In this document: piece after piece, positions 53,337-63,297 of the stretch
Numbering within the stretch: the first letter of the stretch is position 1
How the letters are laid out: the number at the start of each line of letters is the position of its first letter
Assembly: GCA_037176725.1 (NCBI GenBank)
Contig: JAZBRS010000026.1
Span: 101,787,501-101,851,500, forward strand
Reading direction: 5' to 3'
DNA length: 64,000 nt
DNA from: Posidonia oceanica
Taxonomy: Eukaryota > Streptophyta > Magnoliopsida > Alismatales > Posidoniaceae
Made by a program: the position numbers and the translations under genes
The notes under the pieces: generated by a model
Database searches by the model: none
Told to the model about the DNA's origin: nothing
Seen by the model: the letters and a program-made list of their open reading frames with translations, nothing else

Positions 53337-54812
53337 GTGACCATCCTGAAGCATCACCAGGGCCAAGCAGTGGAACATTTGCATTCCTTCGATATCTCAG
53401 ACCCCACCTTTGAGAAGGAGATCCTCTCGGAACTCATTGCATACGAAGAGGAGGATGATACAGGCGAAGATGAGAGTGATGAACCATCGCCTGAGTTCCG
53501 GCCCCATGACGACGATCCAGAAGGCCCCAACCTACATGTCGAAGAAGAGACAGAGGTTGTCAGCATCGACACTGCAGAAGAAGCCAGAGAGGTCCGTATC
53601 AGCGCCCATCTATCGCCCCAGGCTAGAGCAGAATTCATTGCATTCTTGAAGGAGTATGCAGATGTCTTCGCCTGGAGCTATGCAAATATGGTTGGCCTCG
53701 ACGTTGAAGTAGTCGTGCACAACCTGCCTTTAGATCTAGACGCAAAGCCAGTAAAGCAGAAGCTAAGAAGATGGCGACTGCAGTGGCTACTCATGATCAA
53801 AGAAGAGATCATGAAGCAACACAATGTTAACTTCCTCAATGTCATCCTTTTCCCTGAATGGCTTGCAAACGTTGTGCCAGTGCCCAAGAAGGATGGTCGA
53901 GTCCGCATGTGCATCGACTATCAGGACCTGAACAAGGCGAGTCCTAAGGACGATTTCCCACTGCTGCACATCGACATCCTAGTCGACAACACTGTAGGGC
54001 ACAAAATGCTCTCTTTTATGGACGGCTTCTCCGGCTACAACCAAATCAGACTGGCGGAAGTAGACATGGAGAAAACCTCCTTCATCACCCCTTGGGGTGT
54101 CTTCTGCTACCAGGTCATGCCATTTGGGCTAAAGAATGCTGGCGCAACCTATCAGAGGGCAATGACTGCATTATTCCGTGACCTCATGCACCAAGAAGTT
54201 GAGGTTTACGTGGATGATATGATTGCTAAGACCAAAGAGCCTGAGGATCACCTTGCCTGTCTAAGGAAGCTCTTTGACCGCTTGAGGAAGTACAAGCTGC
54301 GTCTCAACCCCAGCAAATGCGTATTTGGGGTATCTTTTGGCAAGCTCCTGGGCTACATCGTTAGCCAGAGGGGAATTGAAGTAGACCCGATGAAGGCAAA
54401 AGCCATCGTGGACATGCCACCCCCTAGGACTGAGAAAGAAGTCCGAGGCCTGCTCGGGCACCTGCAGTATATCAGTCGGTTCATCGCACAGCTCACGCCT
54501 ATCTGCGAACCGATCTTCAAGCTCCTGATGAAGCATGTACAAATCAAGTGGAGCGAGGAGTGCCAAGCTGCTTTTGACAAAATCAAGCAGCTCCTGATCA
54601 AGCCTCCTGTTTTGGTTCCTCCTACGTCGGGGAGATCTCTACTTCTCTACCTTTCTACCACGCAGCATTTCATGGGCACCGTCTTGGGCCAGCATGATGA
54701 ATCTGGTAGAAAGGAGCGCGCCATCTATTACCTGAGCAAGAAATTCAATGATTGCGAAGCCAGGTATAATGCAATAGAGAAGACGTGCTTATCTCTCTTC
54801 TGGGCAGCGTAG
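53337..54812 (+). pseudogene. reverse transcriptase and first RNase H of the second Tat-like element
   Basis: The frame is open for 491 codons. It opens with an acidic region and 'EYADVFAWSY' (about 53650). The reverse transcriptase follows: 'VPVPKKDGRVRMCIDYQDLN' (about 53877), 'SFMDGFSGYNQI', 'FGLKNAGATYQR' and catalytic Tyr-Val-Asp-Asp at 54207-54218. The 'YISRFI', 'FKLLMK' and 'RAIYYLSKKF' text of the Ty3-type RNase H comes next. The TAG at 54810 interrupts an otherwise continuing frame to the integrase, so the copy is defective though the catalytic residues look intact. It would make cDNA from element RNA. Confidence 0.9.
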
Positions 54813-55490
54813 AAACTGAGGCACTATATGATGGCGTACCTAGTTCGGCTTCTATGTCGGCATGACCCCATCAAGTTCCTTTTCTAGAAGCCAGCCATAG
54901 TGGGCAGATGCGTCAAGTGGCAGGTGTTGTTGTCTCAATATGACATCACCTTCGTCACGCAGCGAGCCATGAAGGGCCAAGCCATGGCAGATCACCTTGC
55001 TGATTTTTCCTTGCTTGAGTACCAGTCTCTCCAGATGCAGTTCCCAGATGAGGACATCCTTTTTGCAATGGAGGACTCTAGCGAGTAGGACCCTGAAGAC
55101 CAAGAGCAGTGGCAGCTATACTTTGATGGCATTGTCAACAAAAAGGGTCGACGCATAGGCGCAGTGCTAACAACGCCGTAGGGACAGATGATCCCCTTTG
55201 CAAGGAAGCTGACCTTCAAGTGCACTAATAATGAAGCAGAATATGAAGCATGCATCCTGGGATTTAAGGTCGCGCTCAAGCATGAGGCGCAAAAGCTGCA
55301 TGTGCACGATGATGCCATGCTAGTGATCTCCCAAGTGAATGGCGATTGGAGAACAAAGGATCCAAAGCTTGTGCCATATCACGAACACCTGCTGAAGCTG
55401 ATAGAAGAATTTGCAAGCATCCGCTTCTCGTACATGAACAGGGCAAGGAACGCATATGCAGATGCGCTAGCAACCTTGGCGTCCTAGCTC
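54813..55490 (+). pseudogene. second, archaeal-type RNase H (aRH) module
   Basis: The same frame runs on with TAG stops at 54885, 55086, 55179 and 55485. The module begins 'QLYFDG', with Asp at 55125, then 'KKGRRIGAVL', 'KCTNNEAEYEACILG' and 'NRARNAYADALATLAS'. That is the order of an archaeal-type RNase H as acquired by the Tat lineage of plant Ty3/Gypsy elements, which carry it next to the ordinary RNase H. Its presence is strong support for the Tat assignment. Confidence 0.87.
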
Positions 55491-56834
55491 AACATACTTG
55501 AGGACCATGCGGTGGATGTATCAGTTACCCGCATGGAGCAACCTGCGCATTGCATGAGCATAGAGGAGGCAGATCCAGCAGAAGAGCAGCCTTGGTACTA
55601 CGATATCAAGACCTTCTTGGAGTCTGCCAGCCACCCGCCTGGCACCTCAGCAGCAGATAAAAGAACTTTGGCACGTTTGGCGTCGAAGTATGTGTTAGGA
55701 GCAGGGCAGTTGTACAGAAGATTATACAGTCAGATGCTCCTGCGCTGCTTGAGCAAGGCAGAGGCCGACACGCTAATGCTCCAAGTTCATGCAAGGACTT
55801 ACGGCCTGCATATGAACGGCGTGCTGCTAGCCAAGAAGATTATGCTCTAAGGCTACTTCTGGTCAACCATGGAGGCAGATTGCTGCCAGTTTGTGCGTAG
55901 ATACCACAACTGCCAGATCCATGATAATCTCATGCATGCTCCCCCACAGCAACTGCACAGTATGTCCTCGCCATGGCCCTTCTCCACCTGGGGGATTGAT
56001 GTCATCGGTGCTATACACCTTGCTGCTTCGAATGGTCATCGCTTCATCCTGGTAGCGATAGACTACTTCACTAAGTGGGTGGAAGCAACCTCCTACAAGC
56101 CAGTCACAGCCGTGGCGATAGAGAAGTTCATTAGAAACAACATCGTCGCCCAGTATGGGGTCCCGTATGCAATCATCTCTGATAACGACTCAAACTTCAT
56201 TGCGAAGAGGATCGAGGAGTACCTGCAAAACCTCCAGATCAAGCATCACATATCCTCGCCCTATCGGCCGTAGATGAATGGAGTAGTGGAGTCTGCCAAC
56301 AAAAACATTGTGAAAATAATGAAAAAGATGGCAGAAACCCACAAGGACTGGCATGACAAGCTTCCGTACGCACTCTGGGCGTACAGGACATCAGTGCAGA
56401 CCTCGACAGGAGCCACCCCGTACTCGCTGGCGTACGACATGGAGGCAGTGCTACCTGTCGAAGTAGAGATCCCTTTGCTGCAGATCCTATGAGAAGCTGA
56501 GCTGGAAGAAGCAGAGTGGGTTGAAGATCGCTGCGTCCAGCTCAACCTGATTGACGGGCGCAGATCGCAAGCAATGCACAATGCTCGCTGCTACCAGAAG
56601 CGGATGGCCAGAGCATACCTGAAGAAAGTGAGGCCCAGAAGCTTCCAACTAGGAGATCTCGTCCTGCGCGTCATCCATCTGCCAGACGGTCGAGGCAAAT
56701 TCTGACCCAACTGGCGTGGCCCCTTTGTGGTCAAGCAGGCATTTTCTGGCGACGTAGCAATTCTTGAGGACATGGACCAGGCTGGGCAGTCAGAGCTGGT
56801 CAACGCATGCTACCTCAAGAAGTACTATCAGTAG
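55491..56834 (+). pseudogene. integrase of the second Tat-like element
   Basis: The frame continues to the final stop at 56832 with internal stops at 55848 (TAA), 56271 (TAG), 56490 (TGA) and 56703 (TGA). The zinc-binding N-terminus reads 'HARTYGLH' and 'VRRYHNCQ', where Tyr replaces the usual first Cys of the CxxC pair. The DDE core is present: Asp in 'WGIDVIG' (codon 55998), Asp in 'IISDNDSNF' (56181) and Glu in 'NGVVESANK' (56289). A 'NWRGPFVV' GPY/F-like segment precedes the end at 'YLKKYYQ'. Integrase would insert the cDNA; this copy cannot make a full-length product. Confidence 0.9.
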
Positions 56835-57941
56835 TTCGGCCCTTGCCTTACAGAGCATCTCTCCCATCCTATCCTTTGCATTCTCATCACCTTTGTACAT
56901 TCTTGTGGATTCCAACCCTGCCCCTCTGCATTCTTGCACCCTTTTGCACATATCCATGCATTTTCACCTCTTTCAGCATATCTCATTCAAAATCCAAAAA
57001 AATCATCAACAAAAATCATGCATTGCATTCAGCCCGATGATGAAATCGAGAGTGCTTCCTGTGGATATGGGGTTTTTTGGAGCGAGGAAGAGAGGAAGAT
57101 GGTGAGGGAGGTTTGGGCAAGAAGAGGCTTCTTTTGGCTCTCTTGCTCGCTCTATCTTCTCTTTCTCGGGGTTCCCTTTTTTGTATCCGACTCTGTCACT
57201 CCATGTGTGATGGAATCGGTGTGATCGCCACTCTCGGTTCGCTTTCGCCGGCCCTCGAGACGCCTTTGGGGAGATGTAGTGTGGTTGCGGGTTCTGCTAC
57301 CTTGGGACAACGCCAGCGTTGCCCAAGGGTGCCTGTGCTTGGTAAGCTCTTTCTTCCTTCTTCCTCCTTGTATGACAAACGTTAGCAAAGCAAAACAAAC
57401 AAGACAATATAAAGATGAATCAATATGTGTAGTAACCTATCAAGAATTAGTAGAAAAGAAAATAAAGAAAGCGTAGTGAGATACGTACCCGAGGGGTTTG
57501 ATCCCCCCGATTGCAACTAAAAGAGATGTATGCCTAGCTAAAACGATATATGAATTAGAAATAAAAATGCTTGATTATGCTACGGAATTAAACATGTGAT
57601 ATCAGAAATGAAAAGGAAACGAATGAAATAGAGTCTCCTCTGTCTATGCATAAGGTGCAAACTGTGTTGACATGAAGCCAATAACGACAAAAGGATGCTC
57701 AAGCTTTTTCGAAGACTCTTCTTCTTTCAAAATCTCTCTTCTCTCTTTCAATTCTTAAGGACCTCACTTCTCTAAGATTTTTAATCTCAAGAGTATGTGA
57801 GTTTCAAAAATTCCTCAACTCCTTTTCTCTCTCAAAATTCCGGCCTTGAACTCAGTGGGGGTACCCTTGCTTTTATAGAAGCAAGGGAGGAACAAAAAAG
57901 GACACAAATGTCAAGTCAGTAGAGTTTCCTGTTTCAGAAGT

Positions 57942-58254
57942 GTTATATGCTGGAAAACCAGCGTATAACGTTATAAGCGAGAGTACTCACGTATAACGAC
58001 CTCCGAGGCATAACTGCTAGGATTAGAGAAGATTCTCCAATTAAGGAGTCTTTAAGTGTGATTAAACTCGGCTTTGATGGCTTTGACCAGTCAACAGGTT
58101 CCAAAGAAGGCAAAAACATGATTTTTGGATTAGGCCAAATAAGGAAAGCTTTGGCTAACTGGGTTGCCACGTTGGACGCTGGAAAACCAGCAGCCAATGT
58201 TAGCCATTGGAAAACCAGTGGCCAACGTTGTACGCTGAGAAGCCAGCGAACAAC
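57942..58254 (+). repeat. five 28-bp hairpin units with changing stems
   Basis: Units lie at 57942-57969, 57970-57997, 58171-58198, 58199-58226 and 58227-58254, each exactly 28 bp and abutting within the two groups. Each begins GTT and ends AA(C/T). Stem pairs include GTTATATGC with GCGTATAAC, GTTATAAGC with ACGTATAAC, GTTAGCCA with TGGCCAAC, and GTTGTACGCTG with CAGCGAACAAC. The central GCTGG-AAAA-CCAGC is itself self-complementary in several. Confidence 0.9.
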
Positions 58255-58619
58255 ACCTTTAATTAGTTTAACTTCCAAATTTCGTCAGGACATGAAGAAC
58301 ACTCAGGTTGCTAACATTTGGGGCTTAGATAAGTATAGCATTTTGGACTTGAGAGGAACATTTGGCTCAAGTGAGATTCAGAAATGGGTGGAGGGCTTCT
58401 AAGAGTGACCTAATGCAAGAGACTATCCTAACATGAAGGGAGTGCCAAAACGGGGTATCTACAGATTGCCCCTCCTTGAAGATGGCTTCGGCATGAAGCT
58501 ATCTACAAGGTGAGATGATACCCTCGTGTGGCACTACTTGGGGTCCTAAATGAAATCCAATGCCTACTGCCACCAGACTTGGACGGGACACAAAGAGGGT
58601 CGGCTAAAGAAACACGGCC

Positions 58620-58772
58620 AAGGGGATTGCCCAAGGGGAACAAACTAACGACATGCCACGGGGATGGCCTGTGGGGGTCAAACTAAAAGACATGCCACGG
58701 GGATTGCCTGCGGGGGTCAAACTAAAAGACATGCCACGGGGATTGCCCGCGGGGGTCAAACTAACAGGATGG
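58620..58772 (+). repeat. 39-bp tandem repeat, three copies plus a partial
   Basis: The unit reads GACATGCCACGGGGATTGCC then (C/T)GCGGGGGTC and AAACTAAAA. A diverged partial copy precedes the array. It looks related to the 44-bp array at 60403-61106, which has GTGCC(T/A), GGGGAT(G/T)GCC and GAGTC or GGGTC in the same order. Confidence 0.88.
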
Positions 58773-59009
58773 ATAGCTAATGATTCCGACGACTACTCAA
58801 TGCGAATGCAGTACAATGCGAATGCAATACAATGCACTATGCATGGATGCGTGCTGACGGGAATGCAAAAGGGGTCATGATATGCAATGCATGACCCTAG
58901 GTAATGAGGTTCCTCCATCATCACCGGCTTTAATTTGTATACCGGGTTGGCTTAGGAATTTTTCTCACCACCCAAGGCAGACTGACACATGCGTGAATGC
59001 AATTTGTCA

Positions 59010-59365
59010 TGATCAGGTGCCCTTTCCTCGAGTGTAGCCTACACTCTCCCAGGGGACTGTCGTCTCATGATACGCGGGTTGGTGAGCGAGAGGTCTATGA
59101 TGCTCCCAGGCAAAAGGGGAAATGATCTCCTCTGCCGACCACGTTGGCTTTATTCATCACAATTAGGTATCCTTTCATCGAATGTTGCCTACATTCTCGA
59201 TAGAGACCGTCATCTCGTGACCTGGAATCAATGAACGATGAGTTCATCGATACCATTGGTGTTATTCGTCAAAATCAAGTGTTCTTTCATTGAATGTTGC
59301 CTACATTCTCGGTGGGGACCATCATCTTTTGACCCAGGAGTTAGTGAACAGGGTGTTCACTAATA
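59010..59365 (+). repeat. three copies of a 112-148 bp repeat carrying a GAATGT-TGCCT-ACATTC hairpin
   Basis: Copies begin near 59014, 59162 and 59274. Each has a CCTTTC-type start, a stem-loop (GAGTGTAGCCTACACTC, then GAATGTTGCCTACATTC twice), an 'ACCGTCATCT' or 'ACTGTCGTCT' block and a 'GACC' or 'GATA' end. The loop is conserved as well as the stem. Confidence 0.8.
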
Positions 59366-59384
59366 CCGTTGGCTTTGATTTGTT

Positions 59385-60372
59385 GACCCGGTTGTGCTCT
59401 GAGGATCTTTCTGCTGATTGGTTTTGTTTTATTTGTCTGGTTGTGCTCCGGGGTTACTTTGTTTGTCCGGTCATGCTCCGGGGTTTGCTTTGTTGTCCGG
59501 TTGTGCTCCGGGGTAGTTGCTTTTGATTGGCTTGCTTTGTTTGTCTGGTTGTGCTCCGGGGTTTGCTTTGATGTTCCGGTTATGCTTCGGGGATCTTTGC
59601 TTTAGTGTCCCGGTTATGCTCCGGGGATCTTTGCTTTGGACCGGTTATGCTCCGGGGATCTTTGCTTTGGTGTCCCGGTTATGCTCCGGGGATCTTTGCT
59701 TTGGTGTCCCGGTTATGCTCCGGGGATCTTTCTTGATTGGTTTGCTTTGTTATCCCAGTTATGCTCCGGGGATCTTTGCTTTGGTGTCTCGGTTATGCTC
59801 CGGGGATCTTTCTTGATTGGTCTACTTTGTTATCCCGGTTATGCTCCGGGGATCTTTGCTTTGGTGTCCCGGTTATGCTTCGGGGATCTTTGCTTTGGTG
59901 TCCCGGTTATGCTTCAGGGATCTTTGCTTTGGTGTCCCGGTTATGCTCCGGGGATCTTTGCTTTGACGTCTCGGTTATGCTCCGGGGATCTTTGCTTTGG
60001 TATCCCGGTTATGCTCCAGGGATCTTGCTTTGGTGTCCCGGTTATGCTCCGGGGATCTTTTTTTGATTGGTTTGCTTTGTTATCCCGGTTGTGCTCTGGG
60101 GATCTTTCTTTGATTAGTTTGCTTTGTTATCCCGGTTATGCTCTGGGGATCTTTCCTTGATTGGTTTGCTTTATTATCCTGGTTGTGCTCCGGGGATCTT
60201 TGCTTTGGTGTCCCGGTTATGCTCCGGGGATCTTTGCTTGATTGGTTTGCTTTGTTATCCCAGTTGTGCTCCGGAGATCTTTCTTTGATTGGTTTGCTTT
60301 GTTATCTCGGTTATGCTCCGGGGATCTTTCCTTGATTGGTTTGCTTTGTTGTCCCAGTTGTGCTCCAGGGAT
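59385..60372 (+). repeat. 34/46-bp tandem array with CCCGG-TTATGCT-CCGGG hairpin, about 26 copies
   Basis: The basic unit is 34 bp (CCCGGTTATGCTCCGGGGAT, then CTTTGCTTTGGTGT). A 46-bp form has TTGATTGGTTTGCTTTGTTAT in place of the short spacer, and both forms are interspersed. The core CCCGG/CCGGG stem has a 7-base loop and keeps pairing in most copies. Because some runs keep frame, long open frames appear, but the text is purely repetitive. Confidence 0.92.
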
Positions 60373-60402
60373 CTTTGCTTTGGGATGCCGAGGGGATTGC
60401 CC

Positions 60403-61106
60403 ATGACGTGCCTAGGGGATGGCCCAAGGGAGTCGAAAATAAAAACATGACGTGCCTAGGAGATGGCCCAAGGGAGTCGCAAATAAAAACATGACGTGCC
60501 TAGGGGATGACCCAAGGGAGTCGAAAATAAAAATATGACGCGCCTAGGGGATGGCCCAAGGGAGTCGAAAATAAAAACATGACGTGCCTAGGGGATGGCC
60601 CGAGGGAGTCGAAAATAAAAACATGACGTGCTTAGGGGATGGCCCGAGGGAGTCGAAAATAAAAACATGACGTGCCTAGGAGATGGCTCGAGGGAGTCGA
60701 AAATAACAACATGACGTGCCTAGGGGATGGCCCAAGGGAGTCGAAAATAAAAACATGACGTGCCTAGGGGATGGCCTAAGTGAGTCGAAAATAAAAACAT
60801 GACGTGCCTAGGGGATGGCCCAAGTGAGTCGAAAATAAAAACATGACGTGCCTAGGGGATGGCCCAAGGGAGTCGAAAATAAAAACATGACGTGCCTTGG
60901 AGATGGCCCAAGGGAGTCGAAAATAAAAACTTGACGTGCCTTGGGGATGGCCCAAGGGAGTCGAAAATAAAAACTTGACGTGCCTAGGGGATGGCCCAAG
61001 GGAGTCGAAAATAACAACATGAAGTGCCTTGGGGATGGCCCAAGGGAGTCAAAACTAAAAACATGACGTGCCTTGGGGATGGCCCAAGGGAGTCGAAAAG
61101 GATACT
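60403..61106 (+). repeat. 44-bp tandem array, 16 copies
   Basis: Unit: ATGACGTGCCTAGGGGATGG then CCCAAGGGAGTC and GAAAATAAAAAC, repeated every 44 bp. Copies with CCTTGGG-GATGG-CCCAAGG form a perfect 7-bp stem; others have one mismatch (CCTAGGG). Differences between neighbours are few, so this array is younger or better homogenised than the 34-bp one. Confidence 0.93.
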
Positions 61107-61185
61107 TCTTTGGCTTTGCTTGCTTTGTTGACCTGGTTGTGCTCTAGGGTTCTTTGCTGTTCTGCTCTTAATTCTGCTTTGACTC

Positions 61186-61269
61186 GTTGGACGCTTGATT
61201 GTTAGCGTTCAACGTTGGATGCCTGAAGAAGCGTGACTAATGTTGGACGGCATTGCGGCCGCGTATAAC
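61186..61269 (+). repeat. three abutting 28-bp hairpin units
   Basis: Units lie at 61186-61213, 61214-61241 and 61242-61269. Each begins GTTGGA(C/T)G and ends TCAAC, ACTAAT or TATAAC. They have the same length and start as those at 57942-58254 and as the units in the LTR at 4581. Pairing is weaker here than elsewhere. Confidence 0.85.
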
Positions 61270-62049
61270 GTCGCGAGACAGGCTGCTGCCTTTCCTGTTC
61301 AGGCACCGCCGTTTTGGCAGTAAATTCCCAATTTTCTTTGGGTTTCCAATCCGATGAAGGCTCCACGGCCTATTGTTGACACCCCATCTTGACAGGCTCG
61401 GACCATTTGGGACCTTCTGGTGACTTCTGGATCTAAACTTAGGTCAAAACAACCACCTCTCCCTCTCTCACTCTTCAAAACAAGCCTAAACTTGACCTAA
61501 GCCTACACCCATTTCCCAAGCCCAAAACCTACCCAAAAACCATAGGAAAAACCATCAACCCCTACTAAGCAGACCTACCCAAACACTTAAAAACTTTCAG
61601 CCCAAAACCATTCCCAAAAATCCTAGAAAACTTAGGTGAAACCACCCTTTTTCTACACCTCAAAACCCCTCCAAAACTTGCTCAAAATCAGACCAAAGCC
61701 CTAGAACGAACACTAGAAATCCTAGGCTACACACTCCCCAATTTTCACCCCATTTCAAAACTTTTAAGCCTTCCTTTTACCTAAATTATCCTTTTATCTC
61801 TCTTGGATTATTCTTTTCTCTCTCCTGATTATCCTCCCTCTTTTCATCCCCTTCTCTCTCTTTTTTTTGCCTGGCTGTGGGCCCCCTTTGTGCTTCTATC
61901 TCTTCTCTATCTTATTTCTATTTTTACCTTATTTTTAGCATTTTCCCTAACCTTTAAAAAATTATTCTCCTCCAACTCATCTCTTTCCCCTTTATTCTTC
62001 CTTTTTTCCTTTTCTTCTTCCTTCTCTTTTCCTTTTTCTTTCTTTTGCT

Positions 62050-62870
62050 AAAATCCATAAAAAACCCTTAAAAATCTCTAAAACTCTAAAACAAAAGGGA
62101 AGCAAACCAGAACCCTAAGAAAAATAATTAAAAATACTAAACAAACAATTAAAAACCTAAACCCAACTAAATTTAGCTAAAATGAAAAATCAAGGATGCA
62201 AGCTAAAAAATGCAAAACAAACCAAAAGAAAATGCTGTAAAATCAAGGAAAAAACTAAAGTATAATCAAAACCAACCAAAAGTGAAAACCCTATCAAAAT
62301 AATCAAAAAGCAAACCCTAAGAAGAAGGAAAACAATTAAAAACGCTAAGACAAATAATTAATGAAAAAACTTAACTTAACAAACCTAAGAAGAACAATTT
62401 AAGAACTTAATTAAAAAAAGAAAATGAGAAGCAAATTAAAAAGATTTAAAAACACTTAATCCATCAAGAAGAAACTTAACTAAAAAACATCAAGAAAACT
62501 TAACAAATAAAAAATCAAAAGTGTAATTCAAAAAAAGACTTAAGAAGAATCCTAAAAAGACTAAAATCAAAAGCCAAAACTCACTCTAATTAATCTAAAA
62601 ATAAATCTTAAAAAATCCTAATTAACATCCCAAATACTTAACAAGAAAAACACAATGGAAAAATAATTTAAAAGGTTTAACAAACACTTAATCAAAATGG
62701 AAAACAAATTAAAAACAAAGAAAACCCTTAAAACCCTAATCAAACCCAAAATCCCCCTAAACCACACTAACTAACCAAAAACAGTCACTAAAAAAATTTA
62801 ATCAACATCATAACTTAAAACACAATCACCCTAATATTTTTACCTATTTTTATTTTATTTTTACCTAATT
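62050..62870 (+). other. A-rich low-complexity band of the right-edge LTR
   Basis: Runs of AAAA, CCCTAA and AATTAAAAA words occur, with no coding potential. It mirrors the T-rich plus-strand band at 50880-51660 in the inverted solo LTR. Confidence 0.75.
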
Positions 62871-63239
62871 TATTCTCCTCTTTTTCTCCTCTCCTTCTCC
62901 CTTTCTTCCTATTCTTTTTCTTTTTTTCTGCTGGGCCCAGTCCGGCCCGTTCGCCACCTTCCTTCTTTCTTTTTCTTTTTTATTTTCTTCTCCGGTTCGC
63001 GGCCCGGCCCGCCTTCCTCCTCTTCCTCTCCCTTCTTCTTCATCAGCTTCTTCAGCTTTTCCTTCTCCTCCCGCGAGCTGCACAGCACTCCCTCTTCTTT
63101 TTCAAATTCAAGCCTTCCCTCTTCGTCCAATCCAGCAACAGCTCGCTCTTCCTCTCTCGCCTCTCAGCGGCTTTTTCGGCATTAACTGCCTGTCGTCTCG
63201 CCGGCCGCTTGTCTCCCTCAGCTGCAGTGAACGGCGCCA

Positions 63240-63297
63240 GTGGAATTCGAATTCCACAGCTCGCGCCCAGCAGCTTCCGCCCTCTGATAAAAGCCTC
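63240..63297 (+). promoter_or_regulatory. putative LTR core promoter: 18-bp palindrome plus TATA-like box
   Basis: GTGGAATTCGAATTCCAC (63240-63257) is a perfect 18-bp palindrome. It is followed 28 bp later by TGATAAAAGCCTCGTCC. The arrangement is shared with the inverted solo LTR (50493-50441 on the minus strand). Confidence 0.45.

Larger units (their letters stand above)
56835..61373 (+). other. 4.5-kb noncoding tail of the second Tat-like element
   Basis: After the pol stop there is no protein-like frame. The stretch holds 28-bp hairpin units (57942-58254, 61186-61269) and tandem arrays with 39-bp, about 112-148-bp, 34-bp and 44-bp units, listed separately. It corresponds in position to 831-4568 of the first element. 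No polypurine tract is visible before 61374, so the element's own 3' LTR is probably further right, outside the window. Confidence 0.75.

Noticed and set aside
52762..53344. 170-180 codon minus-strand frames rich in Leu/Met or Ala
   Set aside because: They are antisense readings of the GCA-type microsatellite in the pol linker.
59385..61106. CRISPR-like look of the regular arrays
   Set aside because: The units are tandem with no unique spacers between them, the host is a plant, and the arrays sit inside a retroelement.
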